DNA of 64,000 nucleotides from Lachnospiraceae bacterium (GTDB lineage: Bacteria > Bacillota > Clostridia > Lachnospirales > Lachnospiraceae): the NCBI GenBank assembly GCA_029012365.1, contig JAQXLY010000038.1, positions 1 through 64,000 of the forward strand, written 5' to 3'. Below are positions 27,849 through 36,207 of the stretch, piece by piece. Below the pieces are notes generated by a model. The model was not told the DNA's origin. It ran no database searches and saw nothing but the letters and a program-made list of their open reading frames with translations. Positions within the stretch are counted from its first letter, which is position 1. Each line of letters opens with the position of its first letter. A program made the position numbers and the translations under genes.

Positions 27849-29336
27849 TTAATTATAGATACTGTGGTATACTCTTCCGTTTTCAAGCTCAAGCTGATGG
27901 TAGTATAACAGCTCCCGTACCGTTACAATCTGATATCCGTCCTCAATCAGCCGCGGCAGCAGAACCTCTACGGCATTAACCGTAGTTTCGTAAATGTCAT
28001 GCATCAGCACAATTCTTCCGTTTGCAACCTCGGCCAATACCTGCTCTACAATTTTATCCGTATCACGCAGCTTCCAGTCCTGACTGTCCAGATTCCATGA
28101 GATAAGCGGTGCGTTTGTATACTTTCTTACCTTATCATCCACATTGCCGTATGGAGGGCGGATAAAGGTCGGGTACTCTCCCGTCAGCGCAAAGATATTT
28201 TCCCGTGCCTTTGTTACCTCTTCGATTATCTCCTCCGCAGAAAGAGTAGGAAGATTCTGATGCGAATAGGTATGGCTGCCCAGTTCATTTCCGGACTCAT
28301 AAATCAGCTTTACCGTTTTCTGATTAGACTCCGTGAAAAACGAACGGTCGCCCAGCACAAAAAAGGTCGCCCTGGCTCCGTTCTCCTCCAAAATCTTTAG
28401 CAATCGTGGAGTTTGTATATAATGTGGTCCGTCATCAAATGTAAATGCAATCATTGGCTTTGACGGGTCCAGCTCGCGAATGCCGTCCGCAGGCACATTC
28501 CCGTTTACAGTAACCGTCATATAAGTATGAAGCTCTATATACGGAATCGTAATCGATTGCCGCAAACCGTCACTCTCATAAAAAAATTTTGCTCCGTCGG
28601 CAGTCAGAAGATACTCCGGAAATTCCTCGCGTGTTCCGCTAAGCTCCCCGGTCTCCTGTCCCTCCGAATCCGTCAGCTCCTCCGCCCGGACATCCGTCTC
28701 ATTTACAAGACCGGCGGCATACCGGTATGCGGCATCTGTAAAGAGCGTATCCGCTTCTATTTCTTCGCCTTTCTTCTTATTATAAATCCATTGTACCTGT
28801 GACAGCTCACTCACACCGTCGATTTCTATATTAATATGGAACAAAACCGACAAAAGCTCTCCCGCTTCTCCGTCCTCGTAATCAATTACGAGCTTACGCT
28901 CTGTGCCTTCTGTCGCAGAAGCCGTTTTCAGTTTCTCTGCCAGCAGTTCCTCCGCCGCTGCCTTTACCGCTTCCCTGTATGCTGCTATGTCATAGGAGGG
29001 ATAACGCAGTCCGTATGCAACTCCCTGCTCGTATGCCAAAATCTCCTCCGACTGTCCCGAATGTATATAATCTTCCGTAAACTCTGCCTGCGGTATTGGC
29101 GTAGCAACAGGTGTCTTTGTATCTTCCTTGTCATTTCCCGCTCCCGGCGTAGTCGTGTCCGGTTGCCTCTGCGGTTTTCCGGCTGCGTCCACGCTGTCCG
29201 CATCCTCATATGGCTTAAGCTTCGACAAGCCTGCCGCATACTTAATAATAAGAAATGACGACACAAGCATCAGCACACACCATGAACAAAAGAGCACCTT
29301 CTTTAGTGCTGATACCCTTCTTTTGTTACGTTTCAT
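27849..29336 (-). CDS. Membrane-anchored polysaccharide deacetylase (NodB domain)
   Basis: Acts outside the membrane, removing acetyl groups from peptidoglycan or another N-acetylated glycan. The 495 residues start MKRNKRRVSALKK with one N-terminal transmembrane helix near 15-38. A Thr/Pro-rich linker and a DUF3298-like beta region (FHINIEIDGVSELSQVQW ...) follow. The C-terminal NodB domain has MIAFTFDDGPH (Asp-Asp metal and base residues), ELGSHTYSHQNL (HxxxH) and FIRPPYGN. AAAGGAG precedes the start chosen; the ORF-track start is nine codons earlier. It lies upstream of pth. Confidence 0.92.
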   Translation of the reverse strand: MKRNKRRVSALKKVLFCSWCVLMLVSSFLIIKYAAGLSKLKPYEDADSVDAAGKPQRQPDTTTPGAGNDKEDTKTPVATPIPQAEFTEDYIHSGQSEEILAYEQGVAYGLRYPSYDIAAYREAVKAAAEELLAEKLKTASATEGTERKLVIDYEDGEAGELLSVLFHINIEIDGVSELSQVQWIYNKKKGEEIEADTLFTDAAYRYAAGLVNETDVRAEELTDSEGQETGELSGTREEFPEYLLTADGAKFFYESDGLRQSITIPYIELHTYMTVTVNGNVPADGIRELDPSKPMIAFTFDDGPHYIQTPRLLKILEENGARATFFVLGDRSFFTESNQKTVKLIYESGNELGSHTYSHQNLPTLSAEEIIEEVTKARENIFALTGEYPTFIRPPYGNVDDKVRKYTNAPLISWNLDSQDWKLRDTDKIVEQVLAEVANGRIVLMHDIYETTVNAVEVLLPRLIEDGYQIVTVRELLYYHQLELENGRVYHSIYN

Positions 29337-29479
29337 AATAACTCCTTTCTCTGCAATCCACACCCCGCTGTCACTCTTAGATTACTCCAAATCACGTTAA
29401 GTTTCAAGCCCCATTTCTGCAAACCGGGTAGAATTTTTTACCAATTTCGCCTCGAATCCGGCAGGACAGAGCTTTCCCT

Positions 29480-29534
29480 AAAACAGCGAAAGCCGCGTGG
29501 CTGCACCTCCTTACAAGAGGTCATGTCACGCGGC
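29480..29534 (-). terminator. Terminator of the glgC-glgD operon
   Basis: Minus strand: GCCGCGTG pairs with CACGCGGC and an inner ACCTC pairs with GAGGT, followed by TTTCGCTGTTTT. It lies 24 bp behind the glgD stop. Confidence 0.75.
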
Positions 29535-29558
29535 ACTTCATCCGTTACTATTTCCTTA

Positions 29559-30683
29559 TCAACCTAAAGGAAAGCGGTCATTCTTTTCCACTACAATCTT
29601 AATTTTTCCATCCTCTCCCACATGTCTGGAATTCGGACGAATCGTATCACGGCTTTCCACAATGCAGTTTTCAAGATAAGTATTATCACCGATATGAACG
29701 TCGTTTAAAATAACACAATTCTTAATTGTACAATTATTTCCCACGTAAATCTTCTTAAACAATACGGAATTTTCCACTACACCGTTTATAATACAACCGC
29801 TGGACACCAGACTGTTTTTCACGACAGCTCCCGGATTATACTTTGCCGGAGGCAAATCATCGATTTTGGAGTAAACATCCGGATATTCCTTATAGAAATA
29901 GTTACGAATATCTTTGTTCAGGAAGTCCATATTTGTACGGTAGTAAGACTCTACGGATGCAATGTTGCTCCAATAAGTATCCATTTGATAGGAATAGATA
30001 TTCTTGACATCCTTATAACGAATCAGAATATCCTTCACAAAATCAAATCGTTCTTCGGCAGCCGCCTGCTCCATAAGCTCAATCAGCTGACGGCGACGAA
30101 TCACATAAATACCGGTAGAAACAAGATTTCCGGTAGGTGAAAGCGGCTTCTCCTGAAAATCCGTAATCCTTCCGTCTTCCGATATTTCTACAATACCGAA
30201 ACGAGCCAGCTCGTCAGAATTGCTGATTTCTTTCGTCACTACCGTAATATCCGCCTTTTTCTCAATGTGATATTCAAGAACCTTATTGTAGTCCAGCTTA
30301 TATACACAGTCACCCGACGCAATTACAACATACGGTTCATGACAGTTTCTTAAAAAGACAAGATTCTGTGCAATCGCATCCGCAGTTCCGCGATACCAAA
30401 ACCCGTTGTCATTTGTAATAGTAGGCGGAAATACAAACAGTCCACCCTGCTTTCTGCCGAAATCCCACCATTTCGAGGAACTGAGATGTTCATTCAGCGA
30501 ACGGGAGTTATACTGTGTCAATACCGCTACCTTCTGCACATGAGAATTCGACATATTGCTGAGTGCAAAGTCAATCGCACGATAGCTGCCCGCAACCGGC
30601 ATTGCCGCGATTGCACGCTTATTCGATAGCTCATGCATTCTGCTTGAGTTGCCTCCTGCCAGAATAATACCTAATGCTCTCAT
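29559..30683 (-). CDS. glgD: Glucose-1-phosphate adenylyltransferase, GlgD subunit
   Basis: The regulatory partner of GlgC in ADP-glucose synthesis for glycogen. The 374-residue protein keeps the nucleotidyltransferase fold and left-handed beta-helix C-terminus ([27 protein letters not shown]). The catalytic loop is altered: [21 protein letters not shown] replaces the canonical GG...SRL...KPAV, with Arg-Ala where GlgC has Lys-Pro. This is the usual GlgD pattern and suggests weak or no catalysis alone. The start overlaps the glgC stop by four bases (ATGA), so the subunits are co-translated. Confidence 0.95.
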   Translation of the reverse strand: MRALGIILAGGNSSRMHELSNKRAIAAMPVAGSYRAIDFALSNMSNSHVQKVAVLTQYNSRSLNEHLSSSKWWDFGRKQGGLFVFPPTITNDNGFWYRGTADAIAQNLVFLRNCHEPYVVIASGDCVYKLDYNKVLEYHIEKKADITVVTKEISNSDELARFGIVEISEDGRITDFQEKPLSPTGNLVSTGIYVIRRRQLIELMEQAAAEERFDFVKDILIRYKDVKNIYSYQMDTYWSNIASVESYYRTNMDFLNKDIRNYFYKEYPDVYSKIDDLPPAKYNPGAVVKNSLVSSGCIINGVVENSVLFKKIYVGNNCTIKNCVILNDVHIGDNTYLENCIVESRDTIRPNSRHVGEDGKIKIVVEKNDRFPLG

Positions 30684-31954
30684 ACACGGTCACCTGCCTT
30701 AATAATATTTTCCCCACTTGCCAGAACGCCTCTCGGATAATCATCTAAGGTAGTTCCGCCGAAAATAGCTGTGTTCTTTCCGATACGGACTCTGTCCGGA
30801 ATAATGGAATTTTCTCCAATGGTTACCATACCGTTGGTATAAATATCCGGTTTCCATGAATTCGGAACCTCATCAAACACACCCAGCTCACAGTTAATGC
30901 CAATGAAACAGTTTTCCGCAATAATTGCTTTATTTACCGTTGTGTTTTCTCCAATCACGGTTCCCTTCATTATAATAGAATCACGTACAACGCTGTTCTC
31001 ACCGATAATAACACCCGGTCCGATAACGGAATTATATACCTTGCCGTATATTTCCGCACCCTCGCCTATAATTGCACGTTCAATCACACTTTTTTCGGAA
31101 ATGTATTGCGGCGGAATCACGTCGGACTTTGTGTAAATCTTCCAGAACTCCTCGTAAAGGTTAAACTCCGGAATCAAATCAATCAATTCCATATTAGATT
31201 CCCAGTAGGACTGAAGTGTTCCTACATCCTTCCAGTACCCGTTGTACTCGTATGCATAAATTCTGTCTCCGCGGTTGTGACAATAAGGAATTACGTGCTT
31301 TCCGAAATCACAGCCCTCTCTGTCCGACAGCGTAATCAGTGCTTCCTTCAGCACCTTCCATGTAAAAATGTAAATACCCATAGATGCCAGATTACTGCGC
31401 GGCTGCGGTGGCTTCTCCTCAAACTCCGTAATACGCTTATCCGCATCCGTAATCGCAACGCCGAAACGGCTTGCCTCCTCAAGCGGAACCGGTATGGTTG
31501 CCAGCGTAATATCAGCCTTCTTCTGTTTGTGGAAATCAAGCATGGATTCATAATCCATCTTATAAATATGATCACCGCCGAGAATCAGCACATATTCCGG
31601 ATTATAATATTCCATGTACTTTAGATTCTGGTATATGGCATTTGCCGTACCCGTATACCATTCACTGTTATTCCCCTTCTCATAGGGAGGGAGAATGGAA
31701 ACACCGCCGACGTTACGGTCCAAATCCCACGGAATACCGATTCCGATATGTGTGTTCAGGCGAAGCGGCTGATACTGGGTCAGAACACCAACCGTATCCA
31801 CGCCCGAATTAATACAGTTACTGAGCGGGAAATCGATGATACGATATTTTCCGCCAAAGGCAACTGCCGGCTTCGCAATGGATGATGTCAGCACGCCCAG
31901 GCGCGAACCTTGTCCGCCTGCCAGCAACATCGCAATCATTTCTTTTTTAATCAC
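30680..31954 (-). CDS. glgC: Glucose-1-phosphate adenylyltransferase, GlgC subunit
   Basis: Makes ADP-glucose from ATP and glucose-1-phosphate, the committed step of bacterial glycogen synthesis. The 424 residues include [27 protein letters not shown] with intact Arg and Lys residues, [13 protein letters not shown], and a beta-helix C-terminus. The preferred start is a GTG ([14 protein letters not shown]) seven bases after AAGGGGTG; the ATG five codons later is the alternative. The ORF-track start is 20 codons too early. Upstream is an extended -10 promoter. No glgA, glgB or glgP is in the window. Confidence 0.95.
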   Translation of the reverse strand: MIKKEMIAMLLAGGQGSRLGVLTSSIAKPAVAFGGKYRIIDFPLSNCINSGVDTVGVLTQYQPLRLNTHIGIGIPWDLDRNVGGVSILPPYEKGNNSEWYTGTANAIYQNLKYMEYYNPEYVLILGGDHIYKMDYESMLDFHKQKKADITLATIPVPLEEASRFGVAITDADKRITEFEEKPPQPRSNLASMGIYIFTWKVLKEALITLSDREGCDFGKHVIPYCHNRGDRIYAYEYNGYWKDVGTLQSYWESNMELIDLIPEFNLYEEFWKIYTKSDVIPPQYISEKSVIERAIIGEGAEIYGKVYNSVIGPGVIIGENSVVRDSIIMKGTVIGENTTVNKAIIAENCFIGINCELGVFDEVPNSWKPDIYTNGMVTIGENSIIPDRVRIGKNTAIFGGTTLDDYPRGVLASGENIIKAGDRV

Positions 31955-32027
31955 GTTAATCACCCCTTGAGTTTTATAGTAGTAACTTCTATTTCTACGC
32001 ATTCGCGCATACATTTAAGGTATCTTT

Positions 32028-32036
32028 ATTATAACA
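32028..32036 (-). promoter_or_regulatory. Extended -10 promoter of glgC
   Basis: Minus strand TGTTATAAT is a full TGn-TATAAT extended -10, about 75 bp before the glgC start. No good -35 box is seen at 16-18 bp. Confidence 0.55.
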
Positions 32037-32200
32037 TATTTTCTTCCGAAAGTACATGGTTTTTTTCTACAAATTACAACAAAATCGCAATTTTTTTTAC
32101 AGTTTTGCAAGCTGACTTTTTTTTCCTCTCTTTTCTTTCCATTTCTTTCTCTCTCCATATTTTTCCTGTTATTTTATTAAACATTCCGTCATCTCTTTGC

Positions 32201-32228
32201 TTGCACATAATTTAAAATATGATATACT
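32201..32228 (+). promoter_or_regulatory. murC promoter
   Basis: TTGCAC (32201-32206), 16-bp spacer, TATACT (32223-32228), about 48 bp before the murC ATG. It faces away from the glgC promoter and marks the switch from minus-strand to plus-strand genes. Confidence 0.7.
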
Positions 32229-32275
32229 ATTAATAATCTTACTAATTTTCAGGCAATATGAAAGGAGTTTTATCC

Positions 32276-33682
32276 ATGTTTCAGATTAAGCTTTCCGACC
32301 CGGTTTCGGTTCACTTTATCGGCATTGGCGGCATCAGCATGAGTGCACTTGCGGAGCTTTTACACAGACAGGGGTTTCGTGTCAGCGGTTCTGATTTGAA
32401 GTCCACCTCTATTACGTCTCATCTTGAGGAGCTTGGGATTACCATATTTTACACACAGCAGGCCTCAAATATTCCTGCAGACTGTTCCGTAGTCATTTAC
32501 ACCGCCGCCGTACACGCCGACAATCCGGAGCTTTCACGGGCTGTCGAGCTTGGACTTCCTGTTCTGGAACGAAAGGATCTGCTTGGTCAGATTATGACAC
32601 AGTATCTTCACGTGGCCGGAATTGCCGGCTCTCACGGCAAAACAACTACCACCTCTATGCTTTCTCTTATGCTTTTGGAGGGAGGACTCGACCCGACCGT
32701 TTTAGTCGGAGGAGTCTTAGACGGCATCGGCGGCAATCTCCGCATGGGTTCTTCCGATTATCTGGTAGCCGAAGCCTGTGAATACTGCAACAGTTTCTTA
32801 AGCTTTCATCCGACCGACGCAATTATATTAAATATAGAAGCGGAACACCTTGATTTTTTCCGTGACCTTGAGGATATTCGCCACTCCTTCCGCAAATACG
32901 CACAAATTCTGCCCGCATCCGGCACACTGGTAATAAACGGTGACATAGAACGGCTTTCCGAGCTGACCGAAATGCTTCAGGCAAATGTAGTCACCTACGG
33001 TCTGTGCGATACTCCGGAACAATGTACGGACTACGATTACGCGGCATCGGATATTTCCTTTGACGCAAACGGATTCGGCAGCTACGACCTTTACCGAAAC
33101 GGCAGCTTGCTTGGCAGAATCATGTTACATGTTATTGGTACCCACAATATTTCCAACTCCGTTGCGGCGGCAGCTCTCGCCCTGTCCTACGGTGTCTCTT
33201 TTGAGGCGGTTTCCTCCGCATTGCGGAAATACACCGGTACAAAGCGCCGTTTTGAATACAAGGGACTGGTAAACGGTATCCGTGTTTACGACGATTATGC
33301 CCATCACCCATCCGAGATAGCGGCAACCTTGCAGGCCGCACGTGCCTGTGTTTCCGGACAGCAGAAGCTCTGGTGCCTGTTCCAGCCTCACACCTTTTCC
33401 CGTACCAAAGCCTTTTTGCATGAATTTGCGGAAGCACTTTCTCACGCAGATTCCGTTGTTCTGGCAGACATTTACAGTGCCTCCAGAGAAAAAGATCCGG
33501 GAGACATTTCTTCTGCCGATATTGCGGTTCTTCTAAAAGAAAAAGGTAAAGATGTTTACCATTTTCACAGTTTTGAGGAAATCGAAAAATATTTATTGGC
33601 AAATTGCCGACAGGGAGATTTGTTGATAACTATGGGGGCGGGTGACATTGTTAACGTAGCCGAATCCTTGATTTCAATCTAG
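32276..33682 (+). CDS. murC: UDP-N-acetylmuramate--L-alanine ligase
   Basis: Adds L-alanine to UDP-MurNAc in peptidoglycan precursor synthesis. The 468 residues have the N-terminal UDP-binding FIGIGGISMSALAELL, the ATP loop GSHGKTTTTSM near 112, EACEYCNSF, and the C-terminal ligase domain with RRFEYKG, DDYAHHPSEI and FQPHTFSRT. All are hallmarks of MurC rather than Mpl or MurD. AAAGGAG lies eight bases before the ATG; the ORF-track start at 32258 is the ATG just upstream of it. A terminator-like hairpin and a DnaA-box cluster follow the stop codon immediately. Confidence 0.96.
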   Translation: MFQIKLSDPVSVHFIGIGGISMSALAELLHRQGFRVSGSDLKSTSITSHLEELGITIFYTQQASNIPADCSVVIYTAAVHADNPELSRAVELGLPVLERKDLLGQIMTQYLHVAGIAGSHGKTTTTSMLSLMLLEGGLDPTVLVGGVLDGIGGNLRMGSSDYLVAEACEYCNSFLSFHPTDAIILNIEAEHLDFFRDLEDIRHSFRKYAQILPASGTLVINGDIERLSELTEMLQANVVTYGLCDTPEQCTDYDYAASDISFDANGFGSYDLYRNGSLLGRIMLHVIGTHNISNSVAAAALALSYGVSFEAVSSALRKYTGTKRRFEYKGLVNGIRVYDDYAHHPSEIAATLQAARACVSGQQKLWCLFQPHTFSRTKAFLHEFAEALSHADSVVLADIYSASREKDPGDISSADIAVLLKEKGKDVYHFHSFEEIEKYLLANCRQGDLLITMGAGDIVNVAESLISI

Positions 33683-33693
33683 TTATCCACATT

Positions 33694-33748
33694 ATCCACA
33701 ACCTTATCAACATTTTTTGTTTGAAAAGGTTGTGGATTTCTTTTTTCA
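33694..33748 (+). terminator. murC terminator embedded in the DnaA-box cluster
   Basis: ATCCACAACCTT (33694-33705) and AAGGTTGTGGAT (33727-33738) are exact 12-bp inverted arms around a 21-base T-rich loop, followed by TTCTTTTTTC. The arms contain DnaA-box cores in opposite orientation, so the same bases may serve both roles. Confidence 0.65.
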
Positions 33749-33760
33749 AAAAACATTTTT

Positions 33761-33788
33761 CTACAAAAATAGACCTACAAAAGTAGAA
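33761..33788 (+). repeat. Tandem 14-bp direct repeat
   Basis: CTACAAAAATAGAC (33761-33774) is followed without spacer by CTACAAAAGTAGAA (33775-33788), 12 of 14 bases identical. It lies in the A/T-rich stretch between the two DnaA-box groups, where an unwinding element would be expected if this were an origin. Confidence 0.6.
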
Positions 33789-33900
33789 CGTGGTTTTTTA
33801 AGACTTCCCCGCTTTTTTTTCTTTTTTTTCACAATCGCAGATATTTTTTTCCACATTATCCACACTATCCACAAGCAATTCCCTTTCATCCACGCCCAAA

Positions 33901-33928
33901 TTGCAATTTCCTAAAAATATGCTATACT
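33901..33928 (+). promoter_or_regulatory. dnaD-dnaI promoter
   Basis: TTGCAA (33901-33906), 16-bp spacer, TATACT (33923-33928). Three contiguous DnaA-box-like nonamers end 27 bp upstream of the -35 box, well placed for DnaA-dependent control. Confidence 0.7.
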
Positions 33929-33976
33929 CAGGGTAACGATTTTGCCCGGACACGGGTAGCTTGAGGAGGAATCCCT

Positions 33977-35083
33977 ATGGACGGAATCTCAGTATATTCC
34001 GAAGACACAAGAACCACTCTGGTTCCAAATGAATTCATTGATTATTATATGCCTCGTGCCAACGGCACCTTTGTTAAGGTTTATCTTTACCTGCTTCGCT
34101 GCCTGTCAGCTCCCGAAGCCGGTTTTGGTATCAGCGTCATTGCCGATGCCTTAGAGGAAACCGAAAAGGATATTCTGCGTGCGCTTCGCTACTGGGAGCG
34201 TGAAAAAGTGCTTTCCCTGACCTGGGGAGAAGCAGATGAAATCCGCGGAATTAAATTAAACCGCTTATCCAGACCGGATACTGTTACCGGTTCCGCAGAT
34301 GTTTCCGCGCGTTGTGCGGTACAGACTGCCGGGCAAGCCTTCGTATCCGACACGGATAAAGCTGCATCCCTTTCTGAAAAAAAGAATACTCCGGCAAAGA
34401 TTCCGGAATATTCCCCGGCGCAGCTGGAAGCCTTTGCCGATTGTCAGGATACCAAATGGCTGCTTCATGCAGCGGAAGGATATCTGGAACGTATGTTAAA
34501 ACCGACGGATGTACAGCTCCTGTTCTTTTTACACGACGAGCTTCATTTTTCCAATGAACTGATTCTTCATCTTTATGAATATTGCGTGTCCCGTGGCAAA
34601 AAGGCACCTTCCTATATTCTGAAGGTAGCGCTTTCATGGCATGAGGACGGAATCGATACGGCAGAGAAGGCGGAGGAGCGCTCTTTACAGTTTGACTCCT
34701 GTTTTACCGCGGTCAACCGGGCATTTGCATTAAATCGGGCTCCAGGCATTTCCGAGCGCCGCTTTCTAAATCGCTGGAGTTCCTTCGGCTTTTCCTCAGA
34801 TATAATCGAGGAAGCCTGCAGCCGTGCTCTTCTTTCCACCTCTCATCCGGATTTTAAATATGCGGACAAGATTCTGGAACGCTGGCATCAAAATAATGTA
34901 CATACCATGTCCGACGTAAAAAAGCTGGATGAGGCACATAACGCACGTATCCCGCAGGGACAAGCCGTCGGTGTAAGACGTGCGGACAACAACCGGTTCA
35001 ACTCGTTTCCGCAGAGAGATTACTCCGGCAATGACCTTACGGATCTCGAAAATGCGCTGTTAGCCAGACCGGCTTCCCGTTAG
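33977..35083 (+). CDS. dnaD: DnaD-domain replication initiation protein
   Basis: Helps remodel origin DNA and load the replicative helicase. The 368 residues have an N-terminal winged-helix DDBH1-like part (PNEFIDYYMPRANGTFVKVYLYLLRCL, near 20-95) and a variable linker. A DDBH2 DnaD domain (LLFFLHDELHFSNELILHLYEYCVSRGKKAPSYIL, near 180-250) follows, then a second DnaD-like repeat (FLNRWSSFGFSSDIIEEACSRAL). GAGGAGG precedes the ATG. It is followed 15 bp later by the DnaC/DnaI-type loader gene, the usual Firmicutes pairing. Confidence 0.9.
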   Translation: MDGISVYSEDTRTTLVPNEFIDYYMPRANGTFVKVYLYLLRCLSAPEAGFGISVIADALEETEKDILRALRYWEREKVLSLTWGEADEIRGIKLNRLSRPDTVTGSADVSARCAVQTAGQAFVSDTDKAASLSEKKNTPAKIPEYSPAQLEAFADCQDTKWLLHAAEGYLERMLKPTDVQLLFFLHDELHFSNELILHLYEYCVSRGKKAPSYILKVALSWHEDGIDTAEKAEERSLQFDSCFTAVNRAFALNRAPGISERRFLNRWSSFGFSSDIIEEACSRALLSTSHPDFKYADKILERWHQNNVHTMSDVKKLDEAHNARIPQGQAVGVRRADNNRFNSFPQRDYSGNDLTDLENALLARPASR

Positions 35084-35098
35084 AGAAGGAGATTACCC

Positions 35099-36097
35099 AT
35101 GCACCAGGAAGAACAATATTATAATCGTCTGCTTCGCAGCTACGAGGAAACCAGAGTCCGTCACCTGCATGAGCAGAAGCTAAAGCGTGAGGAAATATAC
35201 GCAAAGCTCCCGGTTCTGGCCGAACTTGACCGTAAGCTTGCCTCGGATTCCGTTTCGGCTGCCCGTGCCGCCTTAGACGGAGATACCGCGGCACTTGAGC
35301 AGCTTTCCGAAAATAATAGGAAGATTTCCTCGCAAAAGACACAGATACTGCAATCGGCAGGATACCCCGCTGATTGTCTGGAGCTTACGTATACCTGTCC
35401 CGATTGTAAGGACACCGGATTTATCGGACAGGAAAAATGCCACTGCTTTAAGCAGGCGCTTACTCTTGCACTTTCCGAAAATTCCACTCTGAGTCATCTT
35501 CTGGAAAAGGAAAACTTCGACACATTTTCCTTTTCCTATTATGATGATTTGACAGCCGATACCCAGTTACAAATTACCCCCCGTGCAAACATCCGCAAAA
35601 TCGTTGCCGATGCCAGACAATTTGTGAACGAATTTGACACGGTCTGCCGCAGCCTGTTGATTTACGGAAATACCGGTGTCGGAAAAACATTTCTCACAAA
35701 CTGCATTGCAAAGGCTCTGATGGACACTGCCCACCATGTTGTTTATATGACCTCTCATGCACTGTTTGAAGCGTTCGAGGCGCACCGCTTTGAACATGCG
35801 GAGCAGCCTGAGAGTTCCATTCTTTACCACTATATTTTTCACTGTGATTTATTAATTATTGATGATTTGGGAACCGAGCTTTCCAATACCTTTACCAATT
35901 CCATGCTGTACACCTGTATTAACGAACGGCAGCTTCACAGAAAGTCTACCGTTATTTCCACAAACCTCTCTTTAGAACAGCTTCGCGATCGTTACAGCGA
36001 ACGCATTTTTTCCCGTATAACAGGGAACTATACTTTATGGAAGCTTATCGGAAAGGATATCCGGGTGCTGAAGCGCATGGAAGAAGTGCGTCGCTGA
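35099..36097 (+). CDS. dnaI: Helicase loader ATPase (DnaI/DnaC family)
   Basis: An AAA+ ATPase that delivers the replicative helicase to origin DNA. The 332 residues have a coiled N-terminal helicase-binding region, a zinc-binding cluster CPDCKDTGFIGQEKCHC near 99-115, and the AAA+ core with YGNTGVGKTFLTNC near 188 and Walker B LLIIDDLGTE. Arg-rich C-terminal sensor motifs (RDRYSERIFSRI) complete it. The N-terminal Cys cluster is typical of the DnaI rather than the enteric DnaC form. AGAAGGAG precedes the ATG. It is co-transcribed with dnaD. Confidence 0.93.
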   Translation: MHQEEQYYNRLLRSYEETRVRHLHEQKLKREEIYAKLPVLAELDRKLASDSVSAARAALDGDTAALEQLSENNRKISSQKTQILQSAGYPADCLELTYTCPDCKDTGFIGQEKCHCFKQALTLALSENSTLSHLLEKENFDTFSFSYYDDLTADTQLQITPRANIRKIVADARQFVNEFDTVCRSLLIYGNTGVGKTFLTNCIAKALMDTAHHVVYMTSHALFEAFEAHRFEHAEQPESSILYHYIFHCDLLIIDDLGTELSNTFTNSMLYTCINERQLHRKSTVISTNLSLEQLRDRYSERIFSRITGNYTLWKLIGKDIRVLKRMEEVRR

Positions 36098-36132
36098 CCC
36101 CCTGATGCACCTCAATTATTTTTTTCCATTCC

Positions 36133-36161
36133 TTGACAAAGCACTCTTGTCATAGTATGAT
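36133..36161 (+). promoter_or_regulatory. prs promoter
   Basis: Consensus TTGACA (36133-36138), exact 17-bp spacer, TATGAT (36156-36161), about 47 bp before the ATG. No purine-type operator is recognised. Confidence 0.8.
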
Positions 36162-36207
36162 ATTTAACGCAAAAACACTATTTCACACAAAATCGGAGGA
36201 AAAGATT

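Larger units (their letters stand above)
33683..33873. promoter_or_regulatory. DnaA-box cluster between murC and dnaD (oriC-like or DnaA-controlled)
   Basis: Three exact TTATCCACA nonamers are at 33683, 33692 and 33856. Near copies are TTATCAACA at 33704, TTTTCCACA at 33847, CTATCCACA at 33865, and an opposite-strand core TGTGGAT at 33731. They form two tight groups: two boxes head-to-tail without spacer plus a third, and three contiguous 9-bp units at 33847-33873, 27 bp before the dnaD -35 box. The DNA between is A/T-rich. The murC-dnaD gap is 294 bp, and apart from these boxes, a hairpin, a short repeat and a promoter I see no gene in it. Confidence 0.75.
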
